Origin: Streptomyces sp. NBC_00353
GTDB lineage: Bacteria > Actinomycetota > Actinomycetes > Streptomycetales > Streptomycetaceae
Direction of reading: 5' to 3'
Length of the DNA stretch: 64,000 nt
Assembly (NCBI RefSeq): GCF_036108815.1
Contig: NZ_CP107985.1
Span: 9,669,501-9,733,500, forward strand
Shown: in pieces, positions 1 through 9,019 of the stretch
Numbering within the stretch: the first letter of the stretch is position 1
Layout: the number at the start of each line of letters is the position of its first letter
Translations under genes and position numbers: made by a program
Notes under the pieces: model-generated
Seen by the model: only the letters and a program-made list of their open reading frames with translations
What the model was told of the DNA's origin: nothing
Databases searched by the model: none

Positions 1-2
1 GC

Positions 3-635
3 TACAGCCGCTCCGACATCGCCGGCGACCTGGTCGCCCTGGTGCGCCTCCTCGGCGGCCCGGCCGTCATCATCGGCCAGTCGATGAGCGGCGGAGCTGC
101 GACCATCGCGGCCGCCACCGCGCCCGACCTGATCACCGGCGTCATCGAACTGGCACCGTTCACCCGCAAACAGCTGAACGACCTCGGCGGACTGGTGCGG
201 GTGAAGCGCTACCGGGCCGGTGCCACTCTGATGGGGCGGGTCGCCTTGCTGGGAAGTCTGCCAGCCTGGAAGAAGTACCTCGACCTGGCGTACCCGGTCA
301 AGCCCGCCGACTGGGACGGCGAACTGGCGCGCATCGAGGCCAAGATGAGCGAGCCCGGCCGGATGAAGGTTCTGCAGGCCATGTGTCAGTCCGCGGCCGA
401 CGCCGGCGCGCAGTTGCCCAACGTCGCCTGCCCGGTCCTGGTGATCGAGGGCAGCGCCGACCCCGACTGGGCCGACCCGCGCGCCGAGGGCGAGCGGATC
501 ATCGCCGACCTGCCCCAGGGCCTCGGCGAACTGGTGGTCATCGAGGGTGCCGGTCACTACATGCACGCCCAGACACCCGAGAAGGTCGTCGCGCTGGCCC
601 TGCCCTTCCTGGCCAGGACGCTGACCCTTGCCTAG
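3..635 (+). CDS. alpha/beta hydrolase, 5' end cut by window edge
   Basis: The frame is open from the first bases of the window, so the N terminus lies outside it. The visible part has a nucleophile elbow reading GQSMSGG (most relatives have GHS), a DPDW segment carrying the likely catalytic Asp, and a GAGHYMH segment carrying the His. It is the alpha/beta-hydrolase fold, close to haloperoxidase and epoxide-hydrolase types; the substrate is unknown. It closely resembles the hydrolase half of the gene ending at 8415. The last 8 nt overlap the TetR gene, so the two are probably co-translated. Confidence 0.8.
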   Translation, partial: YSRSDIAGDLVALVRLLGGPAVIIGQSMSGGAATIAAATAPDLITGVIELAPFTRKQLNDLGGLVRVKRYRAGATLMGRVALLGSLPAWKKYLDLAYPVKPADWDGELARIEAKMSEPGRMKVLQAMCQSAADAGAQLPNVACPVLVIEGSADPDWADPRAEGERIIADLPQGLGELVVIEGAGHYMHAQTPEKVVALALPFLARTLTLA

Positions 636-1224
636 GGCCGGACTGTCCCCGGCGTCGATCACCGAGGCCGGCGCCATGCTGGTCGACGAGATCGGGTTCG
701 CCCAGCTCAGCATGGGCCTGGTCGCCGAACGGCTCGGGGTCAAGACCCCCTCGCTCTACAAGCACCTCACCAGCCAGGCCGACCTCGCCCACCGGATCGC
801 CATCCTGGCCGTGACCGAGCTCGGCGACGCCATCCGCGACGCAACGCAGGGCCGCGCCGGCGGCGACGCCCTCGCCGCCGCCGCGCAGGCCATGCGTACA
901 TACGTGAGAGAACATCCCGGCCGGTACGCGGCAGTCAACAGTGCCCGCCCGGACGGGCCCGACGACCCGTTCATCCCAGCCAGCAACCGGGCGCTCAGCT
1001 CCCTCTCGGCCGTGCTGCGCGGATACCACCTGGACCCCGCCCAGGAGGTCCACGCCCTGCGGATGCTGCGCAGCATGCTGCACGGGTTCTCGACCCTCGA
1101 AGTCGCAGGCGGCTTCCAGTACGACACAGACGCCGACGACAGCTTCACCTGGATGATCACCTTCATCGACCAAGGACTCCAGGCCACCACGCCAACCCCC
1201 GGGCCCGCAGCGCCCACGCCCTGA
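628..1224 (+). CDS. TetR-family regulator (copy 1 of duplicated cassette)
   Basis: A 198-aa protein with an N-terminal TetR-type helix-turn-helix (GVKTPSLYKHL recognition helix) and a C-terminal ligand domain of the WHG type. Translation starts at TTG inside the end of the hydrolase gene, an 8-nt overlap. The paralogue at 8408 has exactly the same overlap, which supports this start. It probably controls its own cassette; the ligand is unknown. Confidence 0.8.
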   Translation: MPRAGLSPASITEAGAMLVDEIGFAQLSMGLVAERLGVKTPSLYKHLTSQADLAHRIAILAVTELGDAIRDATQGRAGGDALAAAAQAMRTYVREHPGRYAAVNSARPDGPDDPFIPASNRALSSLSAVLRGYHLDPAQEVHALRMLRSMLHGFSTLEVAGGFQYDTDADDSFTWMITFIDQGLQATTPTPGPAAPTP

Positions 1225-1246
1225 CAAACGACAGGCGGCCACTACT

Positions 1247-1654
1247 GTGATCGACAAGAATCCGTCCCAGAACGACTATGCCCGAGGGGCACTGCGATTC
1301 CTCACCGAACTCATCGCGTGGGTGGGCGCTCCCTGGGCCCTGTGGCCGCACTCGATAGCCCTGGCGATCGGCGCCGTGGTGATACTGATCGGGCTGCCCG
1401 CGGTCTTCAGTACGCCGGGCGACAGGCCCGGCGGCCGCACGCCCGTATTGGTGCCCGGTATCGTGACGATCCTCCTGGTGCTGATGCAGCTCGCAGCCGC
1501 CACAGCGGCAACGTGGGCGCTCTGGCCCTGGTGGGCTGCCACAGCAGCGACCGTGCTGTGCCTGACCGTGACAGTCACCGAACAACCGCGCTGGCGCTGG
1601 CTGCTCAGTGCGCCGGGTAACCCCACCGGAGCGCAACCTGGAAGGTCGTCATGA
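1247..1654 (+). CDS. small integral membrane protein (DUF2568-like)
   Basis: A 135-aa protein with about four hydrophobic helices (near residues 20-35, 40-58, 72-90 and 92-110) and a conserved ending EQPRWRWLL. It is the third gene of the cassette and lies 22 nt after the TetR stop. A frameshifted paralogue lies at 9016-9383. It resembles the short YrdB-type membrane proteins often found beside TetR genes in actinomycetes. The function is unknown. The intact copy is useful for reading the broken one. Confidence 0.65.
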   Translation: MIDKNPSQNDYARGALRFLTELIAWVGAPWALWPHSIALAIGAVVILIGLPAVFSTPGDRPGGRTPVLVPGIVTILLVLMQLAAATAATWALWPWWAATAATVLCLTVTVTEQPRWRWLLSAPGNPTGAQPGRSS

Positions 1655-1677
1655 CCGACTCCCCGTCCACAGCCGCA

Positions 1678-1939
1678 CCATCAACCTGGGGTCGTAGGGC
1701 GGATAGCCGCGCTTCTCGGTGTAGTCAGCCAGGACCGGCGTAAGGTCCAGCACATCGTCGACCAGGGCGACGAACCGGGCCAGGTGGTCCTGGGGCAGCC
1801 AGTCGTCCAGCGACGGGGGCAGCAGCAGAACCTAGTGCGGGTCGAACGCCCGGAACTGCTTGTCCACCACCGCCGGACGAACCTGCGGCTGCCTCTTCTC
1901 GACCGGCTCGACCTCGAACAACCCATCACCGCCACGCAT
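1678..1939 (-). pseudogene. IS1182-type transposase, N-terminal fragment
   Basis: The minus strand reads KQFRAFDPH-stop-VLLLPPSLDDWLPQDHLARF and then a YPPYDP motif. This is the characteristic start of IS1182-family transposases. An in-frame TAG at 1834-1832 interrupts it, and homology stops near 1678, after about 85 codons. No catalytic core is present, so this is a dead remnant. Confidence 0.7.
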
Positions 1940-1989
1940 ACCGCCATCATCCCGCACGAATGATCACGAAACACAGGCGGGGCGCTGGT

Positions 1990-2625
1990 TACTGGGACAC
2001 GCTCCGGGGTGCTCTGGCGGTTCCGCGCCGGTACGGGCTGGCGTGATGTCCCGGAGCGGTACGGGGCCTGGTCCACGATCTACTCCCGGTTCAACGGCTG
2101 GGCCAAGGCTGGGGTGTTCCAGTCCCTGATGGACGCGTTGATCGCCGAGGCCGCTGCGCGGGGGCAGGTCGGTCTGGAACTGGTCAGCGTGGACTCCACG
2201 ATCGTGCGGGCACACCAGGAATCGGCTGGGCTGGCGGGGGCCGGAGAGACCCTGGACGCGCTGGAGCAGGCACTGACCGAGGAAAAGGGGGCTCCACTTC
2301 CGCAGCAGCCACCAGTGCTGCGGGTGATCCGGCAACAGCCACTGCCGATCCGGACACGGCGGACGCGGCCTCGGACGAGGATCGGGCCGCAGCGCGTCGC
2401 CGCCGCAGGGCCAAGGCGGACGCCGCCGGGCTCGGCCGGTCCCGAGGCGGACTGAGCAGCAAGATCCACGCGGCAGTCGACGCCGCCGGACTGCCCCTGT
2501 CATTCGTCCTCACCCCCGGACAGGCCGGGGACTGCCCGCAGTTCCAGGCCGTGCTGGACAAGATCCGCATCCCCGGACCTGTCGGCCGCCCCCGCACCCG
2601 ACCGAACGCCGTGGCCGCAGACAAG
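1990..2625 (+). pseudogene. IS5-family (IS427-type) transposase, 5' part
   Basis: The reading MLWRFRAGTGWRDVPERYG and SVDSTIVRAHQ marks an IS5/IS427-group DDE transposase. It changes frame near 2430 to read GRSRGGLSSKIHAAVDA and then GRPRTRPNAVAADK. Two-frame coding is normal for the IS427 group. The extreme N terminus is missing. The gene stops at AADK, where the IS110 element enters, and resumes at 4328 with AYSSRANR, so the two pieces are one interrupted gene. Confidence 0.75.
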
Positions 2626-2645
2626 ACATCCCACGCCGATAAGCG

Positions 2646-3908
2646 TCAAGCCGCTGCTGCAGCAAGTTCGGGTGACGGCTGCGGGAAGGCGATTGTTTCG
2701 TCGTAGATGTGACCGTTCTGGAGGCAGTAGAACAGCATTCCCATGAAGCGGTTGAAGAGGTTCCTCTGTGCGGCAACGTGGCGGTCGCCGGCCGCTCGGC
2801 GGCGGTCGTAGTGGGCTCTGGCGCCTGGTGAGCGGGTAAGGGAGACGAAGGCCCAGACATAGCCGACGGCAGCCAATCTCTGATTCTTGATCTTCCGACT
2901 CATGACCATGCAGCTCTTGCCGCTGGACCTGGTGACCGGGGCGCTTCCTGCGTAGGCCTTGAGGGATCGGGCGTTGGCAAAGCGGGTCCGGTCATCGCCG
3001 ATCTCTGCCAAAATCCGGGCGCCGGTCAGTGAGGCAAGTCCCGGAAAGCTGCGGATGATCGGGGCATCGTGATGCTCTGCGAAGGCTTGCGTGACGGCTT
3101 CTTCGAGCTGTTCAGCGTTATCGCAGGCGGTGTTCAGCTGCCTGAGCAGGGCGGATGTCTGATGCCCGAGGGCTGTTTCGACCTGCGGGAGCTGGTGGAG
3201 ATACTCCCGCTTGAAGACTTCGTGGAGCCTTTCGGCTTCGGTCTGGATGCCGCGGACCCGGCCGGCCTGCTTGAGCAGGGACTGCAGGCGTCGCCGTGTC
3301 AGCTTCGCCGCCATGGTCGGGGTCGGGGCTGCAGCCAGGATGCTGCGGGCTTCTCTCGAGCACAGGCCGTGTTTGTGCTGGGCGTAGGCGTCGAGGATCG
3401 CCGGGTAGAACTCCCTGAGCTGAGAACGGAGCTTGTTCTGGGCCTGGCCGCGGGCCCAGACGGCGTCCTGCTGGGCACGCGCGAGCACGGCGATGGCCTG
3501 CACGAGCTCGGAGTCCGCGGGCAGCGGCCGGTGGGCGGCCATGTCGGTTCGCAGGATGTTGGCCAGGGCCGCGGCGTCGACGGCGTCTGACTTCTTGCGG
3601 GCGACGGAGTGACGGTCCCGATAGCGGGCGACTGCCAGCGGGTTGATCGCGAAGACCGGCCGGCCGGTGGCCCGCAGGCAGGCGACGAGGAGCCCGCGCG
3701 ATGTCTCGATCGCCACGGGGATCGGGGCGTCCTCGCTATCGCCATGTTCAGTCAGCAGGGCCGTGAGCTGGGCGAACCCCGCCGCGTCGTCACTGATCCG
3801 CACTTTGGCGAGTTGCTTTCCCCCGGCCTCAACCAGGGCTATGTCGTGGTGGCCTTCGGCCCAGTCCACCCCACAGAAAACTGGCGTCGGTAACCCGACG
3901 ATCTCCAT
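2646..3908 (-). CDS. IS110-family transposase (DEDD type)
   Basis: A 420-aa protein, full length for the family. The N-terminal RuvC-like DEDD domain starts with CGVDWAEGHHD, followed by IETSRG and KKSDAVDAAAL carrying acidic residues. The C-terminal Transposase_20 domain reads SFPGLASLTGARI and RSLKAYAGSAPVTRSSGK, which contains the catalytic Ser region. No frameshift or stop is visible, so the element may be active. IS110 enzymes are guided by a bridge RNA made from the element's non-coding end. Confidence 0.92.
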   Translation of the reverse strand: MEIVGLPTPVFCGVDWAEGHHDIALVEAGGKQLAKVRISDDAAGFAQLTALLTEHGDSEDAPIPVAIETSRGLLVACLRATGRPVFAINPLAVARYRDRHSVARKKSDAVDAAALANILRTDMAAHRPLPADSELVQAIAVLARAQQDAVWARGQAQNKLRSQLREFYPAILDAYAQHKHGLCSREARSILAAAPTPTMAAKLTRRRLQSLLKQAGRVRGIQTEAERLHEVFKREYLHQLPQVETALGHQTSALLRQLNTACDNAEQLEEAVTQAFAEHHDAPIIRSFPGLASLTGARILAEIGDDRTRFANARSLKAYAGSAPVTRSSGKSCMVMSRKIKNQRLAAVGYVWAFVSLTRSPGARAHYDRRRAAGDRHVAAQRNLFNRFMGMLFYCLQNGHIYDETIAFPQPSPELAAAAA

Positions 3909-4327
3909 CCGGCTCTCCTTCGTCCCGGCTCTTTTCCCAGGCCAGAGCCTGTGCAGGGTGCGCGTGCTCCCTAATGGAAGTGCTCAAGGCACGTCATCCC
4001 ACCAGCCGTTCGCAACCCCAGCGAGTCATACGGTCCTCGGTCCGTGTCAGAGCTGAGGGCTCAGGCAGAGGTGAGAGGTGATCCGCATAACCGGCTCGGA
4101 CTACGAACAGCAAACCGCGGAGCAGTCAGATACGGGCCTGCCTACACAAACGGGACCACGTGAATGCCGTCGGAGACGGATCTGTACCTGTTCTTGCCCA
4201 CTTGAGGTCCATGCTGCTGGGCGCGAGCCAGCCTCGTCTTGTCAACAGGACTCTCAGGCCCGGGCCTACTCAAAGGCTCGGCTCGCGCCCTGAAGATCAG
4301 CTCCCGCCGACCTTCGCTTCCCATTAG
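3909..4327 (-). ncRNA. IS110 non-coding end, candidate bridge-RNA region
   Basis: About 420 bp upstream of the transposase start hold no credible gene. In IS110-group elements the bridge RNA is transcribed from this end. The location fits, but I did not derive the RNA fold or the guide loops. Confidence 0.4.
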
Positions 4328-4623
4328 GCCTACTCCTCCCGGGCCAACCGGCCTACTTACGCCGGCGCCACATCAGCGGTGTCATCCCGGAGAAGACCGA
4401 CCAGCAGGTTAATCGGAAGAAGAAGGGCTCGGCCGGCGGCCGGCCCGTCACCTACGACCCCGAACGCTACAAACAGCGCAACACCGTTGAACGTTGCTTC
4501 CAGAAGATCAAAACATGGCGCGGCCTGGCCACCCGCTACGACAAGACGCCCGCGAGCTTCGAGGCCGGACTCCACCTCCGAGGATCGATCATGTGGCTGA
4601 AACTCCTGACCGCAACCACATGA
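4328..4623 (+). pseudogene. IS5-family transposase, 3' part
   Basis: It continues the gene interrupted at 2625: AYSSRANR, then a frame change, then YLRRRHISGVIPEK, GSAGGRPVTYD and YKQRNTVERCFQKIK, which carries the DDE glutamate. It ends in a normal stop. With the piece at 1990 it forms nearly a whole transposase carrying a further frameshift near 4350. Confidence 0.75.
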
Positions 4624-4763
4624 TCCGAATCCCAAACAGCCCCTAGGACACATCGCGGCGAGGAATCGCGGTGCCGGCGGCTGAGGCCGGTCACACAGGC
4701 GGCGGACCCGCATGCCCCGAGTCTCTTGTGACCGCCTCAGCAACGGTCGGAGCGAGCAGGGCG

Positions 4764-5669
4764 TCACGGTCTGCGTCGGCCCCGACTGCCCTGCGATTGG
4801 TGGCAGGCGTCGGCGTCGCGGCCTGTCAGCGGGTCGACGGCCGCAGCGGGCTGCTGCCCGCCGGCGGGGGCGAGGGAGGTCAGCAGTTGGAGCTTCTCGG
4901 CGGCGTCGCTGTCCTGGTCCGGGTAGTAGAGCACGAGCAGCAGGTCTCCGACGGCGAGCTTCTCGCGGTTGAGGTGCAGTTCGCCCACGACTGGATGGTT
5001 GACGGTGCTGGTGTAGCCGAGCGCTTTGATGTCGTGCCGTGCCCACAGGGTGCGGAAGCGGTTGCTGGCCAGGGACAGCTCGCCGACGAGTTCGACTGAG
5101 CGCTGGTCGGTGACGCTGTCGTCCACCGAACGGCGAAACGCCGCGACGGAGTCGACGACCGCCGCCTCCCAGTCGTGCTGGAAGTGGCGTTCCTCGGGGT
5201 CGAGCAGCAGGGAGCGCAGCCGGTTCCCGCCAGGCCGCAGCCGCGGCGACAGCGCCATCGCGAGCCGATTGGAGGCCAGGACGTCGAAGTGCCGGTCCTC
5301 GACGAACGCCGGCACGTCCACGGCCGCCAACAGATGGTGCAACCGGGCGGGCAGGCGCGGCGTGCGCTGCTTGCGGCGGGCCGGCGGGCGGGGCACGTTG
5401 AGTCCGAGCAGGTACTCGGTTTCCAGGTCGTCGAGGTGCAGGACACGGGCGATGGCCTGGAGCACCTGCGGGGAGGGGTTGTGATCCCTGCCGCGCTCCA
5501 GCCGCAGGTAGTAGTCCGCACTGATACCGGCAAGCATCGCGACCTCCTCGCGGCGAAGCCCTGGGACGCGCCGGTTGGCGCCACCGGGGATGCCGGCCTG
5601 CTGCGGCGTGACCAGGTCGCGGCGGGCGTGCAGGTACTTGCCCAGCCGGTTCGCGTCGTCTTGAGGCAT
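4764..5669 (-). CDS. XRE-type HTH regulator with MmyB-like ligand domain
   Basis: About 301 aa if started at MPQDDANRL; an upstream in-frame start would add 16 residues. The N-terminal Cro/C1-type HTH includes VPGLRREEVAMLAGISADYY, typical of the MmyB group. The C-terminal MmyB-like ligand-binding domain (about residues 105-280) is the usual partner. It is divergent from the SDR gene at 5824 with about 150 bp between them, a layout in which such regulators normally control the neighbouring oxidoreductase. Confidence 0.88.
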   Translation of the reverse strand: MPQDDANRLGKYLHARRDLVTPQQAGIPGGANRRVPGLRREEVAMLAGISADYYLRLERGRDHNPSPQVLQAIARVLHLDDLETEYLLGLNVPRPPARRKQRTPRLPARLHHLLAAVDVPAFVEDRHFDVLASNRLAMALSPRLRPGGNRLRSLLLDPEERHFQHDWEAAVVDSVAAFRRSVDDSVTDQRSVELVGELSLASNRFRTLWARHDIKALGYTSTVNHPVVGELHLNREKLAVGDLLLVLYYPDQDSDAAEKLQLLTSLAPAGGQQPAAAVDPLTGRDADACHQSQGSRGRRRP

Positions 5670-5823
5670 ACCTCCCACGGTAGCCGCGGCCGACGGTCGC
5701 AGAGGGGGTCCTGGCACACCCCGGATCGGCAGGGCCTTTCTAGTTCCAAAGCATGTGAGCGAGCCTGGTTGCGGAAGAACGGGTAGTTGTTGGACGGCTA
5801 CCGAACGTTATAGGGAGGTTCTG

Positions 5824-6564
5824 GTGAAGCTCACCAATCGCACAGTGCTCATCGTCGGTGGCACCTCTGGCATCGGGCTCGAACTCGCGCACCGGTTCGC
5901 GAAGGACGGCAACACGGTCGTCGTCGGCGGGCGCCAGCCCGAGCCACGGGACGGCCTGCAGTCCGTTCAGATCGACGTCACCGACCCCGCCTCGGTCCTG
6001 CGGGCCCGCGACGAAGTGCTCGCCGCGCACCCCGACCTCGACGTTGTTGTCACGATGTCCGGAGTCCTGCTCACCGAAGACCTGCGCGACCCCGCGCACA
6101 TCACCGACGCCGAGAACATGGTCGCCACGAACCTGCTCGGTACCATCCGGGTGATCGACGCCTTCACGCCGCACCTGATCGGCCGCGGCGCCGGAACGTT
6201 CATCACGGTGAGCTCGGGAATCGCGTTCCTGCCCTTCCCGCTCATGGCCACCTACGGCGCCACGAAGGCCGCGGTCCACTCCTACACCGAGTCGCTGCGG
6301 GCGCACCTGGCCGGGACCGGCGTGGAGGTGGCCGAGCTCGTGCCACCGGCCGTCGCGACCCCGGCGATGGCGAAGCTCAACCCGGCGGCCGTTCCGGTCG
6401 ACGATTACCTCGATGAGGTGATGGAGCTGCTGGCCGTGGAGCCTACGACCCGCGAGATCATTACCGAGGCCGCGCTGCCGCTGCGCTGGGCCGAGCGGGA
6501 CGGCACCTACGCCGAGCTCCTGGAGCGCCGCTCCGCGCCGCTGAACAACCTGCCCGGCCGCTGA
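5824..6564 (+). CDS. short-chain dehydrogenase/reductase (DltE-like)
   Basis: A 246-aa classical SDR. The GTG start at 5824 is chosen because AGGGAGG lies 6 nt upstream and MKLTNRTVLIVGG is the usual N terminus. The cofactor motif is GGTSGIG, and the catalytic pair is Tyr144/Lys148 in YGATK. It is divergent from the XRE regulator and may be co-transcribed with the following fused dehydrogenase-hydrolase. The substrate is unknown. Confidence 0.88.
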   Translation: MKLTNRTVLIVGGTSGIGLELAHRFAKDGNTVVVGGRQPEPRDGLQSVQIDVTDPASVLRARDEVLAAHPDLDVVVTMSGVLLTEDLRDPAHITDAENMVATNLLGTIRVIDAFTPHLIGRGAGTFITVSSGIAFLPFPLMATYGATKAAVHSYTESLRAHLAGTGVEVAELVPPAVATPAMAKLNPAAVPVDDYLDEVMELLAVEPTTREIITEAALPLRWAERDGTYAELLERRSAPLNNLPGR

Positions 6565-6732
6565 TCGGCCCGGTTCCCGGCCCGGCTGCTGATTCCGCTG
6601 TCGCGGGGCACCGACCCGCCGCGACCTCCTGAACACGGCCTACGTCGTGGGCGGGTCGGCGTCGCCCCGCCCACCTGCCTCGTCGCAGCGGCCCGGCCTG
6701 CAGTCTCCCGAACCACCAGAAGGGATCCACCG

Positions 6733-8415
6733 ATGACTACCCCCAGCAACGGACGATCGGTTGTCGGCTTCATCGGCCTGGGTGACCAGGGACTGCCGAT
6801 GGCCGAGGCCATTGCCGGGGCCGGGTTCCCGGTCCACGCCTGGGCGCGGCGCCCGGAGGTGTGGGACGACCCACGCCTGAGCGCGCTGACCCGGCAGGAT
6901 AGCCCGGAGGCGCTGGCCGCCGCAGCCGACATCCTCGCGGTGTGCGTCAACACCGACGCCACCGTGCTCGACCTGGCGGCGTCACTGCTTCCGGCGATGC
7001 GGCCCGGAACGGTCTTCGTCAATCACGGCACCGGGACCCCGGCCAACGCGGTCGCGATGGCCGAACTCGCCGCCAGGCACGGTATCGCCGCCGTTGACGC
7101 CCCGGTCAGCGGCGGCCGGCAGGGAGCCGAAGCGCGCACGCTCACCACGCTCGCCGGCGGAGAGGAATCCGCGATCGAGATGGTGCGGCCGGTGCTCCAG
7201 TCGTTCTCGAGCCGCGTCGTCCATCTGGGCCCGGCCGGCACCGGTCAGCAGGCGAAACTGTTCAACAACGCTCTGATGCTGATGAACATGCGCGCCATCA
7301 ACGACATGCTCACCCTCGCCAAGGACACCGGCGCCAACCCCGCCGCGCTGGTGGACGCGCTGCGCTCCGGCAGCGCGTCCAGCCGCGCCCTGGAACTGCT
7401 GGGCACCATGGTCCGGCCGGAGACCGCCGATCACCTGTCGGAGGTCTGCGTGCTCGACATGGAGATCTTCTCAGCGGCGATGAACGGGGCTGGCGTCCAC
7501 TCGGAGACGGTGCGACGGGTGACCGACGCCGGCATGGCCGGAGCCCGCGGGCTCGCCCAGACATTGAAAGTAGTTACGGAGGTCGACATGACTGAGTTCC
7601 TGAACGTTAAAGGCGGCACCCTCGCCTACGAGGTGACCGGCTCCGGGCCGCTGATGGTGCTTGCGCACGGGATCGGCCAGAGCCGCGACGCCTATCGGTT
7701 CCTGGTACCGGAGTTGGTGGCCGCCGGTTACCGGGTCGCGGCCGTGGACCTGCGAGGCAGCGGCGAGTCGACCGCGACGTGGCCGTCCTACACCCGGACC
7801 GACATCGCCAGCGACCTGATCGCGCTGATCCAGCACCTCGGCGGTCCCGCGGTGCTGGTCGGCCACTCCATCTCCGGCGGCGCCGCGACGATCGCCGCTG
7901 CCAAGGCGCCGACGCTTGTGAGCGCCGTCGTCGAACTGGCGCCGTTCACCCGTAAGGTGGAGTACTCGCTGAGCGCCCTGGGCCTGTCCCGCTACCGCAG
8001 GGGCGCGACGGCGATCTCGGCCGTCGCGATGCTCGGCAGCCACAAGCAGTGGCGGAAGTACCTGGAAATTGCGACCCCGGAGCCGCGCCCGGCGGACTGG
8101 GCCGCGAGCCTGGAGCGCACCGACGCGATGCTGCGCGAGCCGGGCCGGATGAAGGCCCTGCAAAAGCAGATGAACAGCGCCGCCGACGCCGGGGCCCAAC
8201 TCGGCAACGTGCATTGCCCGGTCCTGGTCGTCATGGGCACCCTCGATCCCGACTGGGGTGACCCGAAGGCCGAGGGCGAAGCCATCGTGGCCGCGCTTCC
8301 GGAAGACGTCGGCCGACTCGAGATGCTCCCGGGGGCGGGCCACTACCCGCACGTCCAGTTCCCGTCGGCAGTGGTCGGCCTGATGCGCTCGTTCCTCGAG
8401 ACGGCCCGTGCCTAG
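6733..8415 (+). CDS. 3-hydroxyisobutyrate-dehydrogenase-like domain fused to alpha/beta hydrolase
   Basis: A single 560-codon frame holds two normally separate enzymes. Residues 1-285 are a beta-hydroxyacid dehydrogenase: GFIGLGDQGLPMA binds NAD(P), DAPVSGG is the substrate loop and Lys175 in QQAKLFNN is catalytic. Residues 286-560 are an alpha/beta hydrolase with Ser379 (GHSISGG), Asp505 (DPDWGDP) and His537 (GAGHYPH). An ATG at 7588 is preceded by GGAGG with good spacing, so the hydrolase may also be made alone. Loss of a stop codon between two former genes is the simplest origin. The last 8 nt overlap the TetR gene. Confidence 0.85.
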   Translation: MTTPSNGRSVVGFIGLGDQGLPMAEAIAGAGFPVHAWARRPEVWDDPRLSALTRQDSPEALAAAADILAVCVNTDATVLDLAASLLPAMRPGTVFVNHGTGTPANAVAMAELAARHGIAAVDAPVSGGRQGAEARTLTTLAGGEESAIEMVRPVLQSFSSRVVHLGPAGTGQQAKLFNNALMLMNMRAINDMLTLAKDTGANPAALVDALRSGSASSRALELLGTMVRPETADHLSEVCVLDMEIFSAAMNGAGVHSETVRRVTDAGMAGARGLAQTLKVVTEVDMTEFLNVKGGTLAYEVTGSGPLMVLAHGIGQSRDAYRFLVPELVAAGYRVAAVDLRGSGESTATWPSYTRTDIASDLIALIQHLGGPAVLVGHSISGGAATIAAAKAPTLVSAVVELAPFTRKVEYSLSALGLSRYRRGATAISAVAMLGSHKQWRKYLEIATPEPRPADWAASLERTDAMLREPGRMKALQKQMNSAADAGAQLGNVHCPVLVVMGTLDPDWGDPKAEGEAIVAALPEDVGRLEMLPGAGHYPHVQFPSAVVGLMRSFLETARA

Positions 8416-9019
8416 GGCCGGATTCGACCGGGCCACGGTCATCGCGGCCGCGTCGGAACTTGCCGACGAGGTCGGCTTCGCTGGCCTGACCATGGGCCTG
8501 CTGGCCGAACGGGTCGGCGTACGGACACCGTCGCTGTACAAGCACGTCGATTCGCTGGACGCCCTCCACCGGGGCGTCGGCCTCCAGGCCGTCCGCGACA
8601 TCAGCGCCGTCCTGACTCGGGCCGCCGTCGGCCGGTCCGGTCTGGACGCGGTCCGCGCGATCGCCGAGACGTACCGGAAGTGGGCCCTCGACCACCCCGG
8701 CCGGTACGCCGCCAGCGTCCGCGCCCCGCGCCCCGCGGACGAGGAATACCAGGCCGTGGCCCACGAATCGGTGCAGATCCTGTTCGACGTGGTCGCCGGC
8801 TTCGGGCTGACCGACGAGCGCGCCATCGACGCGGTCCGAGCCCTGCGCACCGTCATCCACGGCTTCGTCGGCCTCGAAAGCGACGATGCCTTCCAGATGG
8901 AGCGCGACCCCGCCGACAGCTACCGGTTCGTCGTCGACACGCTCGTCAACGGCATGCGGGCCGAGGCCGCCATCGACGGGCCCGGCACTGCGCCGCTCCA
9001 TGCCGGGGAGGGATCATGA
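8408..9019 (+). CDS. TetR-family regulator (copy 2 of duplicated cassette)
   Basis: A 203-aa protein with an N-terminal TetR HTH (GVRTPSLYKHV) and a WHG-type C-terminal domain. It is clearly paralogous to the protein at 628-1224, including MGLLAERVGV and HPGRYAA. It starts at GTG within the hydrolase end, the same 8-nt overlap as in copy 1. It is the likely local repressor of the dehydrogenase-hydrolase genes. Confidence 0.85.
   Translation: MPRAGFDRATVIAAASELADEVGFAGLTMGLLAERVGVRTPSLYKHVDSLDALHRGVGLQAVRDISAVLTRAAVGRSGLDAVRAIAETYRKWALDHPGRYAASVRAPRPADEEYQAVAHESVQILFDVVAGFGLTDERAIDAVRALRTVIHGFVGLESDDAFQMERDPADSYRFVVDTLVNGMRAEAAIDGPGTAPLHAGEGS

Larger units (their letters stand above)
2626..4327 (-). 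mobile_element. IS110-family insertion sequence inside an IS5-type gene
   Basis: The limits are inferred from the interrupted IS5 transposase: the left piece ends with the codons for AADK at 2625 and the right piece restarts with AYSSRANR at 4328. The insert is about 1.7 kb, the right size for IS110 elements. It holds one transposase gene on the minus strand plus a long non-coding stretch upstream of it. No terminal inverted repeats or clear target duplication are visible, as expected for this family. Confidence 0.75.
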
